A stretch of DNA of 64,000 nucleotides from Olivibacter jilunii (GTDB lineage Bacteria > Bacteroidota > Bacteroidia > Sphingobacteriales > Sphingobacteriaceae). The stretch is taken from positions 310,001-374,000 of the forward strand of contig NZ_LR027851.1 in the NCBI RefSeq assembly GCF_900607235.1, in the 5' to 3' direction. A model generated the notes under the pieces. That model ran no database searches. It was not told where the DNA came from and saw only the letters and a program-made list of their open reading frames with translations. Of this stretch, positions 23,941 to 32,853 are shown in pieces. Numbering within the stretch: position 1 is the stretch's first letter; each line of letters begins with the position of its first letter. Position numbers and translations under genes: made by a program.

Positions 23941-25305
23941 TTAAAATTTAAATCCGATGACGGAACTTGCAAAGAAGCCGTCTTTATACTGCGGTATTAC
24001 GTCCTTTATGTAATCTCCCGTTTTAAAGTATTGTATGCCGATGTTGAAATTTAAAAAACGATTCATATCCCAGGATACACTTGTGAGGTATGCCGTTCCG
24101 ATGTATCTTTTTGCGGAGTTTGAAGACGACATGTTGAATGATCCATCGGGACGGTAAACGCCGTCTTGCAAAGAATAGCGCCAGTTGAACACAACATCCA
24201 ACGTGAGTGCTACGTTTTTAGCGGCATTCCATGCAAGGTAAGGATGAAGGTCTATTAAATTTACGGGGCCCACCTGGGGATTGAATCCAAAATACCCCCC
24301 TTTTGGGTACAAGGGATTAAATGTTCCCAATGTACCATCGCCCTTGGTTTTGTCGCCTGAAATGTAATCGTGGCGAAGGTTTATGGTAGGGGCCCCCGGT
24401 ATGTATTCAAACATATAGCCCACCTCCGCTGATGCTGTCCACGCTTTTATATTGCCGATACCGAATTTTCCGAACTGATAGGCTCCTTCAAAATTATATA
24501 TAAAACCACCGCCTCTTCTCCAAAACCGGGCACCAAGTGTATGCCGGGATTCTTTGGCTACACCTTCATCAAACGTAGCATCGGCACGGTTAATGCCGAG
24601 GTAATAAAAATCAAAATTGCCACTTTGCTGAATAATATAGGTGCTGTAAATACCCCAAAGGTTGGCTTCACGTGTGGAGCTATTGTCAAAAAAGCCAGTG
24701 TTTATTTTGGCCTCCGCCATAACAAAAGCGTCAACATTTAAGCTTGGTGATGCATAAGCAAGTTTAGCTCCATCAAAATAAAGACGAAGATTAGGACCAT
24801 CTCGTACATCAATCAAACGACCGCTGCCATATTGGATTTCTTGCCGGCCTACGCGAAGTGTAAGTGCTTTATCCAATTTGCGATAGGCCACAAAATCAAC
24901 AAAGAGATTTTCGACATTTAGTTTATCCTCGTCGATACGGCGCGGACCGTTCTTGCGTCCATTTTCTAAACCGCTCCGCAATTGCCCGAAAAAACGAATG
25001 CGATTTCCGACATGCAAATCAGCGTGGACTTGATAACGCTGAAGCAAAAAAACATCTTGGCCAACGCGCATTTCTCCCCAGTCTTCATTGGCGGAGTAAT
25101 CCAATTCTTCGCGTACTTCCCCTCCAAGTGAAAGGTAAATAGCACCGGTTTGGGAAAGAGGGATGTATTTTATCTTGTTGTAAAAAGTTCTTGTACTGTC
25201 TTTCAGTGTTGAATAATCTTCATCATACCGCATCAGCTGAAAACGCTGCGCCAGCATATGCATCGGTATAGACAATAAGAACAAGTATAATAAAATAGAC
25301 CTCAT
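23941..25305 (-). CDS. Alginate-export-like outer-membrane beta-barrel
   Basis: 454 residues from the ATG at 25305 (MRSILLYLFLLSIPMHMLAQ as signal peptide). Alternating strands fill the protein, including LSLGGEVREELDYS, FFGQLRSGLENGRK, and DKALTLRVGRQEIQYGSGRL followed by IDVRDGPN. These match the Alginate_exp family of outer-membrane channels, and it ends VIGFKF. In Bacteroidota such porins commonly serve secretion or uptake of small molecules, not alginate. The stop of the amidohydrolase upstream overlaps the longer possible start, so the genes are tightly linked. Confidence 0.8.
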   Translation of the reverse strand: MRSILLYLFLLSIPMHMLAQRFQLMRYDEDYSTLKDSTRTFYNKIKYIPLSQTGAIYLSLGGEVREELDYSANEDWGEMRVGQDVFLLQRYQVHADLHVGNRIRFFGQLRSGLENGRKNGPRRIDEDKLNVENLFVDFVAYRKLDKALTLRVGRQEIQYGSGRLIDVRDGPNLRLYFDGAKLAYASPSLNVDAFVMAEAKINTGFFDNSSTREANLWGIYSTYIIQQSGNFDFYYLGINRADATFDEGVAKESRHTLGARFWRRGGGFIYNFEGAYQFGKFGIGNIKAWTASAEVGYMFEYIPGAPTINLRHDYISGDKTKGDGTLGTFNPLYPKGGYFGFNPQVGPVNLIDLHPYLAWNAAKNVALTLDVVFNWRYSLQDGVYRPDGSFNMSSSNSAKRYIGTAYLTSVSWDMNRFLNFNIGIQYFKTGDYIKDVIPQYKDGFFASSVIGFKF

Positions 25306-25348
25306 ACGTTGACTTTCAGAATACTTAACTTCGGACGGTGCTAAAACC

Positions 25349-27124
25349 TTAATTTTTCTGGTATCCGCCAAAATACTTCACGGGCGACCAGGCGGGAATA
25401 ACCGGAAGTGTAGCGGGTGCTACGGTTTTATATTCTTCATTTCCGTATACTATCTTTCCGTCTACAATGGTGAGCTTAGCAGTGATGTTTTTGATTTCTT
25501 CTTCGTTTACCGTGAAATAGTCTTTATCGAGGATCGCCAGGTCGGCGAAATATCCTTTTTCAATCTTTCCTTTTAACGTGTCTTTAATCAACTTGTACCC
25601 TCCGTACGTTAAAAGACCCAATGCGGTTTTTCGGTCCAGTGTATTATCCTTTGCCATTACCTGTGTGCCGCCAATGGTTTTACCTGAGGTAATCCAATAC
25701 AAGGCCACCCACGGATTGTAGCTTGCTACGCGGGTTCCATCTGTGCCTAAACCTACTGGTAGCCCAAGTGCTAACATACGTTTCACGGGTGGAGCTGCCA
25801 ATGCACCTTTTTTGCCATAACGGTGGATGAAGCTTTCGCCCTGATAGGCCATTCGATGTTGCACGGCTATACCACCACCCAGCGCTTTTATACGTTTGAG
25901 GTTTTCATCTGTTACCGTTTCTGCGTGATCAATAAACCAAACCAGCCCATTAAGTGGTGTTTCCCTGTCAATATCTTCAATCACGTTCAGGAAGCGGGTG
26001 ATGCTTTCATTATAGGTGGCGTGAATACGAAATGGCCACCGTTTTTTTACCAATAATGAGAGTACTTCCTTCATGTTTTTTTCCATGGTAGGTGGTAGTT
26101 CGGGGCGGGGAAAAAGAAAATTCTCGAAATCGGCCCCATCCATTACCAAATTCTCACCGCCGCCTTCTACGTAATAATCTACATCGTTAAAACCGTTGTG
26201 CCCGTGATCGTCTATTTCTACCATTCCTGTCCATTTGCTATAATCGGCAAGCTCTGTACCTTTTTTCTGGGCAAAGAGGTAATAAGGTAAACGTACCGTT
26301 ATTTTTCCTTCTTTATTCAGCTCGTCGGTAATGCCGTAATCATCCGGAAAATTTTGGAAACCGCCACCGGCATCCATTCCGCCGGTTACCCCCAGGCGGT
26401 TGAGTTCCGTCATATATTGCAGCGTTGAGTTTACCTTTTCATCGTGCGAAAGCTCGGGCAGTTTTGCCAAGGTAGAATATAAGATCGATGCGTTCGGCTC
26501 TGCTACTAGGAGCCCAGTGGGGTTACCTTCGGTGTCTTTTTCAATCAAACCCTGGAAGGGATTAGGGGTGTCGCCGTTGATGGCTAATTTTTTCAATCCT
26601 GCCTTGTTGAGCCAGGCCTTGCCATACAGGTAAAGAATGAAGGTAGGTACATCACCAGTGGCTTCATTGATTTCTGCCAAAGTGGGTAATCGTTTTTCTT
26701 CAAACTGGTATTCGTTCCAACCACCTACTACGCGAACCCATTGCCCTTCGGGTGTGCGGGCCGACTGCTCTTTGAGCATTTGCAGGGCTTTTTTTAGCGA
26801 AGTAACACCATCCCAGCGTAGTTCGGTATTATAGAAGCGGCCACCACGGATAACGTGCAAGTGACTGTCAAATAAGCCGGGGATAATACGGCTTCCACGG
26901 GCGTCTATTACCTTTGTTTTGCTTGTTTTGAGTTTGAGTATTTGAGCGTTGGTTCCGGTTTGTAGAATTTTGTTGCCGGCGACGGCCACTGCCTGTACTT
27001 CTGCGTTTTCATCGCTGAGCGTCGTGATTTTTCCGTTAATGATAACGATGTCCGCTTTTTGGGCGTGTACCGCAATAGAGCTGAAAAGTAGAAATAAGAG
27101 AGGTAGCGTTTTAAATATATTCAT
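25349..27124 (-). CDS. Exported amidohydrolase (Amidohydro_3 / YtcJ-like)
   Basis: 591 residues with signal peptide MNIFKTLPLLFLLFSSIAVH. The metal-dependent hydrolase core begins with DIVIINGKITTLSD. It contains IPGLFDSHLHVIRGG (HxH metal ligands), RIHATYNES (His), WFIDHAETV (His) and GLGTDGTRV (the conserved Asp region), and closes with a beta-sandwich DLAILDKDYFTV. Such enzymes hydrolyse amide, imine or ester bonds. The export signal is unusual for a YtcJ-type enzyme but seen in Bacteroidota. With the isochorismatase-like hydrolase upstream and porin downstream it suggests periplasmic turnover of a small amide; the substrate is unknown. Confidence 0.85.
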   Translation of the reverse strand: MNIFKTLPLLFLLFSSIAVHAQKADIVIINGKITTLSDENAEVQAVAVAGNKILQTGTNAQILKLKTSKTKVIDARGSRIIPGLFDSHLHVIRGGRFYNTELRWDGVTSLKKALQMLKEQSARTPEGQWVRVVGGWNEYQFEEKRLPTLAEINEATGDVPTFILYLYGKAWLNKAGLKKLAINGDTPNPFQGLIEKDTEGNPTGLLVAEPNASILYSTLAKLPELSHDEKVNSTLQYMTELNRLGVTGGMDAGGGFQNFPDDYGITDELNKEGKITVRLPYYLFAQKKGTELADYSKWTGMVEIDDHGHNGFNDVDYYVEGGGENLVMDGADFENFLFPRPELPPTMEKNMKEVLSLLVKKRWPFRIHATYNESITRFLNVIEDIDRETPLNGLVWFIDHAETVTDENLKRIKALGGGIAVQHRMAYQGESFIHRYGKKGALAAPPVKRMLALGLPVGLGTDGTRVASYNPWVALYWITSGKTIGGTQVMAKDNTLDRKTALGLLTYGGYKLIKDTLKGKIEKGYFADLAILDKDYFTVNEEEIKNITAKLTIVDGKIVYGNEEYKTVAPATLPVIPAWSPVKYFGGYQKN

Positions 27125-27181
27125 GTTGTGAACTGTTATTTAATTCAAAAGCAGGAACTAAGCCTGCTTCGATTGATAGAA

Positions 27182-27871
27182 TTAGTGTTTTAGCATATCG
27201 TGGGCATATAGTATACCGAGGCCGTACGCACCGCCATATTTTTTTACTAGATCGGTTACGGGTTTGTAGGTTTCCTGTCTTGCCCAATCGCGTTGCAATT
27301 CTAACAGATACTGAATAGCGGTTATGGGTTTTGCACCCATTTGTACCATACGGGTAACAGCTTGCTCATGCGCCTCTTTACTGACATCGCCGCAAGCGTC
27401 TGTAATCACGTACACTTCATATCCTTCGCTGATAGCGGATAATGTAGGGCCTACGATACAAACACTGGTCCACAACCCGGCGAAAACAATTTTCTTTTTA
27501 TTCTTTCCGGTAATTGCTTGGTGTGCATTTGTATCTTCCCATGTGTTCATGGTGGTTCTGTCTATATAACCGCTTGTAGATTGTGGATAGAACGTTTCTA
27601 TCTCGGGAAATACCGGTCCGCTAAATGATTTCTCGGCCACAGTGGTGACCACTGTGGGCACTTTAAATATTTTGGAGGCACCGGCTACAATACCGACATT
27701 ATTCCTCAATTCATCCATTGTAATGCTCTTCGTGGCAAAAGACATTTGCCCTTCGTGATCAATCATTACCAACGTATGGTTGGTAGGGTTTAGTAGCTCG
27801 GGGCTTGGTTTTTGCGCAAATGCCGCTATTGAAAATGATACGACAGCGAATGTGGAAAGTAACTTTTTCAT
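27182..27871 (-). CDS. Exported isochorismatase-family hydrolase, YcaC-like
   Basis: 229 residues starting at the ATG at 27871, chosen because MKKLLSTFAVVSFSIAAFAQ is a signal peptide; a longer frame to 28045 lacks a sensible start. The catalytic Asp lies in TLVMIDHEGQM and the nucleophile Cys in GLWTSVCIVGPTLSA, followed by GYEVYVITDACGDVSKEAHE, all as in YcaC-type hydrolases. First gene after the Crp-like regulator in the same direction. The fold usually acts on amides or imides in the cytoplasm; here it is predicted to be exported with the amidohydrolase. Confidence 0.85.
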   Translation of the reverse strand: MKKLLSTFAVVSFSIAAFAQKPSPELLNPTNHTLVMIDHEGQMSFATKSITMDELRNNVGIVAGASKIFKVPTVVTTVAEKSFSGPVFPEIETFYPQSTSGYIDRTTMNTWEDTNAHQAITGKNKKKIVFAGLWTSVCIVGPTLSAISEGYEVYVITDACGDVSKEAHEQAVTRMVQMGAKPITAIQYLLELQRDWARQETYKPVTDLVKKYGGAYGLGILYAHDMLKH

Positions 27872-28254
27872 TTTAGTTTTTGTTGTTGTGATTGCTATAA
27901 TTAATTGTGTTTCTGCCTTGTGTTTGATATGTTTTTTAAGAGGTTTGTGTACAAAGCTTTTGTTAAGCAAAACTAGGGACTCTATGGGCGCTTTCCATTG
28001 AACTGGTTCAAGAAATGATAAGCCCATAAAGTTTTTATGTGACACTTTGGAGTAGGGCGCTTTCCGCTTAATGCGGTATGTTTATTTTCGAAAAACCCAC
28101 CTCGCTTTAGGATGGCAGGTGAAGGTGGTATGGGGTCAATTCAAAACAAATAGCTTTGCTTTACGTGGAGTATTCGCCGCAGGTGTTTTTTATATAACGT
28201 TAATTTCAGCAAAAACCGGAATTTCGAGCTTATTCTGCTATGTTGTCCGCCAAA
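27872..28254. other. Gap between hydrolase operon and Crp-like gene
   Basis: About 380 bp, presumably the promoter region of the hydrolase operon. I saw no repeat array and no convincing operator. Frames seen here have no coding character. Confidence 0.4.
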
Positions 28255-28833
28255 TTATTTTCCGGAAAGACGCTTTCTTATTTTACTTAGAAACTCAGCC
28301 GATATGCCTAGGTAGGAGGCGATATAGTGTTGTGCCACTCTTGTGGGGATGCCGGGGTATAGTTTCAAAAAGTCTAAATAGCGGTCTGTTGCACTCTTGG
28401 AGATCGTATGAAGCACTCTATTTTGAAACGTACATAAATGGCGCTGTACGATGATGCGGAAGAATCGTTCGAATTTAGGGATCTTCTTTAAAAGTATTTC
28501 TTTGGTTTGGGGGGTCACTATATAGAGCTCGCAGTCCTCCATGGTTTCAATAATCATCTGTGAAGGTGTTTGTTCGTGAAACGAGGCCATATTACTTACC
28601 CACCAATCTTCTACTGAAAATAAAAGTGTTACTTCAAGGCCATCTTCGTCAATATAATAGGACCTGATGCAGCCCTTCTGGATATAAACTTCAAATTTGC
28701 AGATCTCACCTTGTTGAAGCAGAATAGTTTTTTTAGGTACTTTCTTGAAAGTTAGCAGTTCGGTGAAGAATTGCGTTTCATCTTTGGTTAATGTAATATG
28801 CTTGCTTACATTGTTAATAATATTTGAATACAT
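28255..28833 (-). CDS. Crp/Fnr-family transcriptional regulator
   Basis: 192 residues. A cyclic-nucleotide-binding-like beta roll (about 20-125) has KKTILLQQGEICKFEVYIQK and DWWVSNMASFHEQTPS. A winged helix follows (about 145-190), with VAQHYIASYLGISAEFLSKI. The phosphate-binding cassette of true cAMP receptors is not evident, as usual for the Bacteroidota group of short Crp-like proteins. Same direction as the exported hydrolases and 383 bp upstream of them; the likely regulator of that group (inference from position). Confidence 0.88.
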   Translation of the reverse strand: MYSNIINNVSKHITLTKDETQFFTELLTFKKVPKKTILLQQGEICKFEVYIQKGCIRSYYIDEDGLEVTLLFSVEDWWVSNMASFHEQTPSQMIIETMEDCELYIVTPQTKEILLKKIPKFERFFRIIVQRHLCTFQNRVLHTISKSATDRYLDFLKLYPGIPTRVAQHYIASYLGISAEFLSKIRKRLSGK

Positions 28834-29201
28834 AAATCTGTATTAGCAGTTCAATTTTGGCCGATTGCTTTTTTAAAATGTTTCCGCTGCTGTAATTGCT
28901 TATCCAGTCTGCGCTTCTATGAGCGTGTAAATATACGGCTTAATTTTCTTTCGGGAAGCTGATGGCTGAAAGCTGAAATAATTAGCCAATGTGATGATTA
29001 GCCAATTTGATGACGGCTGGTGCTGCCTAAAGCCGACGCAAATAAGTGATGCCTGCCTGCCGGTAGGCAGGAGTTATGAGTGTTGAATGATGAATTTTTT
29101 TTGTTGTCCCTTATAGCGGAAAGCTGACTGCTGATGGCCGAAAGCTGAAATAATTAGCCAATGTGAGGATGAGTGCGAAAGTCTAACAAAAAGCAAAGAC
29201 C
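28834..29201 (+). repeat. Intergenic word array with palindrome (core 29050-29071)
   Basis: GCTGANN heptamers (28957-28977), TTAGCCAATGTGATGATT words, the 22-bp palindrome, AGTNNTG heptamers (29071-29092), and a second GCTGANN run (29110-29150). The array lies between divergent genes (Crp-like and fic), so the palindrome is not downstream of any gene and cannot be a terminator here. Confidence 0.85.
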
Positions 29202-29274
29202 TGAGCCGATTATTTCTTTTAATCGGCTCAAAAAAACGTTATATTTGAGCCGATTAATTATGCTAATCGGCTCA
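29202..29274. promoter_or_regulatory. Two identical 11-7-11 inverted repeats flanking the fic promoter
   Basis: TGAGCCGATTA and TAATCGGCTCA, 7 bp apart, occur twice: 29202-29212/29220-29230 and 29246-29256/29264-29274. Both copies are perfect and their centres lie 44 bp apart, about four helix turns. A TATATTTG box (29240-29247), matching the TAnnTTTG promoter element, overlaps the start of the second repeat, which ends 2 bp before the fic ATG. This is a strong candidate operator pair for repression, probably by the Fic protein's own C-terminal winged helix. Confidence 0.85.
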
Positions 29275-29276
29275 TT

Positions 29277-30374
29277 ATGTACAACTGGCAATATAAAGAT
29301 TGGCCCAATTTTACCTATTCAACAACACACCTGGCATCTACCGGTGTTGCATTTGCGAAGGAACTCGGATTGATAGGTGGTCTTATAACCGGCTTGAATG
29401 ATGAGTTGAGGCAGGAGGCTCTAATAGAGGTTCTGATAGCAGAGGCCATCAAAACATCTGAAATCGAAGGAGAATTTATGAGCCGTGAAGATGTTATGTC
29501 TTCTATCAAGAGAAATTTAGGGTTAAATGATGAAGCTCCCGTTCGCGATAAGCGAGCGACCGGGATAGCTAAATTGATGACCACTGTTAGAACAGATGCT
29601 GCGGAAAAGTTGTCTCTCAATATGATCCGGCATTGGCATCAACTTTTAATGGAGGGCTTTCCCAAAATTAGTGGAGGCGAATGGCGTAAAGGTGAAGAGC
29701 CGATGCAGGTTGTCTCGGGCGCTTATGGAAAAGAGACTATACATTACGAGGCACCTCCATCTTCCCAAGTGCCAAAAGAGATGGAACAGTTTATGGACTG
29801 GTTTCACCGCGATCATTTTGACGTAAAAGACGACATCATGCGGGCTTTGTTAAAGGCTGCAGTAGCCCATGTTTATTTTGAATCTATCCATCCCTTTGAA
29901 GATGGAAACGGACGCGTTGGAAGAGCCCTGGCCGAATATACACTCTCCAACACACTCGGGAGCCCTGTTTTGCTATCCATATCTAAAACCATTGAAAAAG
30001 ACAAAAAGCAATATTACGATGCACTAAAGCAGGCACAAGCGGGCTTAGACTTAACAGCATGGATTCATTATTTTACGCAGGTTATAGTAGAGGCACAACG
30101 AAATGCAAGAGAGCTGGTTGAGTTCACCGTAAAAAAGGCCAAATTTTTTGATCGGTTTACCGCTCTTCTGAATGAGCGGGAATTAAAGGTCATTAAACGA
30201 ATGCTGGAAAATGGATTGGAGGGCTTTGAAGGTGGAATGACGGCTAAAAAGTTCATGGCGATAGCTAAAACTTCTAAAGCAACTGCTACGCGAGATTTAC
30301 AGCATTTGCATGCTATAGGGATTTTAAATCAAATTGGTGCCGGCAGATCTGTTAGGTACGAATTGGTTTTGTAA
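29277..30374 (+). CDS. Fic-family AMPylase-like protein with C-terminal winged helix
   Basis: 365 residues. An N-terminal DUF4172-type segment (about 1-80, starting MYNWQYKDWPNFTY) carries the inhibitory motif TSEIEG, matching [S/T]xxxE[G/N] of class II Fic proteins. The Fic core (about 110-270) has the active-site loop HPFEDGNGRVGRA, with catalytic His and the phosphate-binding glycines intact. A C-terminal winged helix (about 295-365) contains KKFMAIAKTSKATATRDLQH. Fic enzymes transfer AMP to target proteins. Double operators directly in front suggest autoregulation. It stands alone between word arrays, like a self-contained module. Confidence 0.92.
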   Translation: MYNWQYKDWPNFTYSTTHLASTGVAFAKELGLIGGLITGLNDELRQEALIEVLIAEAIKTSEIEGEFMSREDVMSSIKRNLGLNDEAPVRDKRATGIAKLMTTVRTDAAEKLSLNMIRHWHQLLMEGFPKISGGEWRKGEEPMQVVSGAYGKETIHYEAPPSSQVPKEMEQFMDWFHRDHFDVKDDIMRALLKAAVAHVYFESIHPFEDGNGRVGRALAEYTLSNTLGSPVLLSISKTIEKDKKQYYDALKQAQAGLDLTAWIHYFTQVIVEAQRNARELVEFTVKKAKFFDRFTALLNERELKVIKRMLENGLEGFEGGMTAKKFMAIAKTSKATATRDLQHLHAIGILNQIGAGRSVRYELVL

Positions 30375-30477
30375 ATGCGCGTTCGTGGAAATAAGTGATG
30401 CCTGCCTGCCGGTAGGCAGGAATTTTTTGTTGCTGCCCTTTATAGCCGAAAGCTGACTGCTGATGGCTGACAGCTAA
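30375..30477 (+). repeat. Short word array with palindrome (core 30399-30420)
   Basis: The palindrome with trailing AATTTTTTG begins 25 bp after the fic stop and could end that transcript. GCTGANN heptamers (30450-30475) run up to the stop codon of the convergent LytTR gene. Confidence 0.85.
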
Positions 30478-31194
30478 TCACAAGCTATCGGGGAGATTTT
30501 TACCTAGATATATTTCAAAAAAAGCCCTCTTGAAAACTTCGCCGATCGGGATTTCGGCATTTTTTATATAAATAGTGTGCACATCAAACGAATCGATGCG
30601 CTTGAGGTTTACCAAGTAAGATTTACTCACTCTGACAAAACGACCGGGCTTTAGGTATCCGGAAATTGTCTTCAGGTTCATGGCGGTGACGATCTTGTTA
30701 TTTTCTGTAAAGATCACGACGTAATCTTTTAATCCCTGAACATACAAAATATCGTCGAAGAAAATTTTGTGGTAGCGCCGCTCGGCTTTTATAAGGATAA
30801 AATCACTTTCGATACTTTCTGTAATCCCTTGCTTGTCTAAAAGGCCGCGATAGAAAAACGCCTTTGCGATGGCTCGCTCTAATCGTTCTCTTTCAACCGG
30901 CTTTACGAGGTAATCGATCGCATCGGCTTCATAACTTTCTAAAGCATATTCGGAGTAGGCGGTAACAAAAATCACTAATATTTCCTTCGGAAGTAATGCG
31001 GCAAAATTTACCCCGTTTATTCCGGGCATCTCTACATCTAAAAAAATAAGATCGACGGGATTGTTGCTGATAAAATCATGGGCTTTTCTTGCACTGTTGA
31101 AACTGCCTAATATGACGATATCCGGAATTCCTTGCAGGTGCAATAGTATCCCTTCCCTGGCCAATGGCTCATCGTCGACGATAATACAATTCAT
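30478..31194 (-). CDS. LytTR-family response regulator
   Basis: 238 residues. The receiver domain (1-118) has IVDDEP, phospho-acceptor Asp in DLIFLDVEMPG, the switch Thr in VIFVTAYSE and Lys in DYLVKPVER. The LytTR domain (about 135-235) has FDDILYVQGLKDYVVI and RFVRVSKSYLVNLKRID. Its start overlaps the kinase stop by 4 bp. The kinase is divergent from the HMA-like/TonB receptor/DUF4249 genes, and direct repeats with a two-turn period lie in the gap between them, so those genes are the likely regulon. Confidence 0.93.
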   Translation of the reverse strand: MNCIIVDDEPLAREGILLHLQGIPDIVILGSFNSARKAHDFISNNPVDLIFLDVEMPGINGVNFAALLPKEILVIFVTAYSEYALESYEADAIDYLVKPVERERLERAIAKAFFYRGLLDKQGITESIESDFILIKAERRYHKIFFDDILYVQGLKDYVVIFTENNKIVTAMNLKTISGYLKPGRFVRVSKSYLVNLKRIDSFDVHTIYIKNAEIPIGEVFKRAFFEIYLGKNLPDSL

Positions 31195-32267
31195 ATCGGT
31201 ATACTTAAGATTACTTTATATAAATCGTCCCCATTGTCGATGTCAAGTTTGTAGCTCTTTCCATATAATAAATCTAATCGACGAATGATGTTGGCAAGTC
31301 CCAGCCCACCCGTTCGTATAAAAAAAGGTTCATTCGGTTTTGTATTGACACAGGTAAAGATCAACCTTTTTCCGATGTTTTTAAAACATAATGAAATGCT
31401 CGAAGGCGCTTCGGTATCTGCACTGTGCTTCACGGCGTTTTCTACAAAAGTAAGAAAAAGACCGGGGGGTATTGAAGTGTCCAATAAATCGGTAGGTTGT
31501 TCGTTGGTAATTTCAAAGCTAAATTCGTCACGCCTAATTTTTTCCAGTGCTAAGAAATCCCGTAAAAATTCAATTTCTGACTGTAATGATACGGTCTGTC
31601 CACGAGTTTCATAGAGTTGATAGCGCAAAAACTGAGATAGCTTCTTGATAACGGTTGAGGCTTTTTGTGGATCTTTTGAAATCAGTACATTGACGTTGTT
31701 GAGCATGTTAAACAGAAAATGTGGGTTTATCTGGTTTTTTAGTTCGCGAAGCTCAATCTGCAAGGTGTTTTTTTCCAGATCATTAATCCGTGTGGAGTCT
31801 TTTTTCCACCGCTGCAATAGCTTAATTGAGGTGGAGGCTATTACGGCTATGCCCAATATGTTCAAATTATCTATGATGGTAGCAAGTGGGCCGTAATTCT
31901 CCTGATCGTTTGTCAATCGATAGGTTTTGAAAAAGTAGTCGAAGATACCGTTTGACAGCACCTGCATGATCGATATCATGATCAGGATCATCATCAGGAT
32001 CGTAAATAAGTAAACGAAATAACGGTCTTTGAACAATAGCTTGGGAACAAGAATATACATATTCATATACACCATCGGTATAAATAGCAGTAATTTTGTA
32101 GCACCATAAAATAGGTCGTAATTTCCTGCATACTTCTTTGTTCCATTGAAATTCGGAATTTCAGTTAAGATGATGTAAATCCAGATCAGTAAATGCCGAT
32201 AAATCCGATACTTGTCTTCGACAAGAAAATCTACAAACCAGTGTTGTCGGGAGGAATTGTCTTTCAT
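31191..32267 (-). CDS. LytS-type sensor histidine kinase
   Basis: 358 residues. Four membrane helices occupy about 22-160. The His_kinase block LKNQINPHFLFNMLNNVNVL (about 192-212) is canonical. N-box FVENAVKHS and G-box GGLGLANIIRRLDLLYG follow. The sensor part has no soluble domain. Upstream partner of the LytTR regulator. Divergently arranged with the uptake operon at 32.6-36.0 kb. Confidence 0.92.
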   Translation of the reverse strand: MKDNSSRQHWFVDFLVEDKYRIYRHLLIWIYIILTEIPNFNGTKKYAGNYDLFYGATKLLLFIPMVYMNMYILVPKLLFKDRYFVYLFTILMMILIMISIMQVLSNGIFDYFFKTYRLTNDQENYGPLATIIDNLNILGIAVIASTSIKLLQRWKKDSTRINDLEKNTLQIELRELKNQINPHFLFNMLNNVNVLISKDPQKASTVIKKLSQFLRYQLYETRGQTVSLQSEIEFLRDFLALEKIRRDEFSFEITNEQPTDLLDTSIPPGLFLTFVENAVKHSADTEAPSSISLCFKNIGKRLIFTCVNTKPNEPFFIRTGGLGLANIIRRLDLLYGKSYKLDIDNGDDLYKVILSIPI

Positions 32268-32337
32268 TTACAATATTCGTGAGCACACCCAATTATGCTA
32301 TACCAAAGTAAGGTAAAAGATTGTTGTCGTAAACTGA

Positions 32338-32483
32338 TTTTTATACAAACGTACCTTTTTTTTATATAAACCTACCATTTTCACCGTATTAGGGGATGCT
32401 TCTGACCGGTCTTTCGGGGATGGTATACAAATGAGACCAATAGCCGGATTTGGTATAAAAAACCACCCCCCTTTGTATAAAAA
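32338..32483. promoter_or_regulatory. Two pairs of direct repeats with 21-22 bp period, candidate LytTR sites
   Basis: In the 302-bp gap (32268-32569) between kinase and HMA-like gene, TTTTTATACAAACGTACC (32338-32355) is repeated as TTTTTATATAAACCTACC (32359-32376), offset 21 bp. A third, weaker copy begins at 32299. A second pair, GTATAAAAAA at 32453 and 32475, is offset 22 bp. LytTR domains bind pairs of short direct repeats at such spacing, so these are good candidates for the adjacent regulator. The rest of the gap holds nothing else I can name. Confidence 0.6.
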
Positions 32484-32569
32484 AACAGCCGGCCATGATA
32501 CCGCCATATACATTTGTCCCACACTAATTCCGAGCAACAGGCGGGATTTTTCAAATAAAAAAAGAGATT

Positions 32570-32794
32570 ATGGATCAGGTGCTAATTTTTAAAACAGACG
32601 TTGATTGTATGGACGATGTAAATCGGCTAGCCGCTCTTTTAGAATCAACCGGTAAGGTTAGGCAATGGAGTTTTGATCTTACGGATTGCGACAGAGTCTT
32701 GCGGCTTGTCTCAACCGATCTGCATCCGCGAACAATTGAAAAATTATTACGAGCAGAAGGGATCTGCTGCGAAAACATGGCTTATGAATTATAA
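32570..32794 (+). CDS. Small HMA-fold-like protein without metal-binding cysteines
   Basis: 74 residues. Its beta-alpha-beta-beta-alpha-beta pattern (VLIFKTDVDCMDDVNRLAAL, then QWSFDLTDCDRVLRLVS, then IEKLLRAEGICCEN) fits the heavy-metal-associated ferredoxin-like fold, but the CxxC metal site is absent at the first loop; there is a single Cys (VDCMDD). Similar small proteins are common in Bacteroidota. First gene of the plus-strand unit opposite the LytS/LytTR pair; the TonB receptor follows after 59 bp. It may bind a ligand or protein instead of metal (inference). Confidence 0.65.
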   Translation: MDQVLIFKTDVDCMDDVNRLAALLESTGKVRQWSFDLTDCDRVLRLVSTDLHPRTIEKLLRAEGICCENMAYEL

Positions 32795-32853
32795 CGAGTA
32801 ACTATCCTCGGCTAATAGCAACGTATCACATTCACCGACATCAATTATATTTA

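Noticed and set aside
28071-28454. 127-codon plus-strand frame overlapping the Crp-like gene
   Set aside because: Half of it is antisense to the winged helix of the Crp-like protein, and it has no recognisable domain.
32298-32537. 79-codon minus-strand frame in the LytS/HMA-like gap
   Set aside because: It is made from the direct-repeat promoter region, with no start context and low coding likeness.
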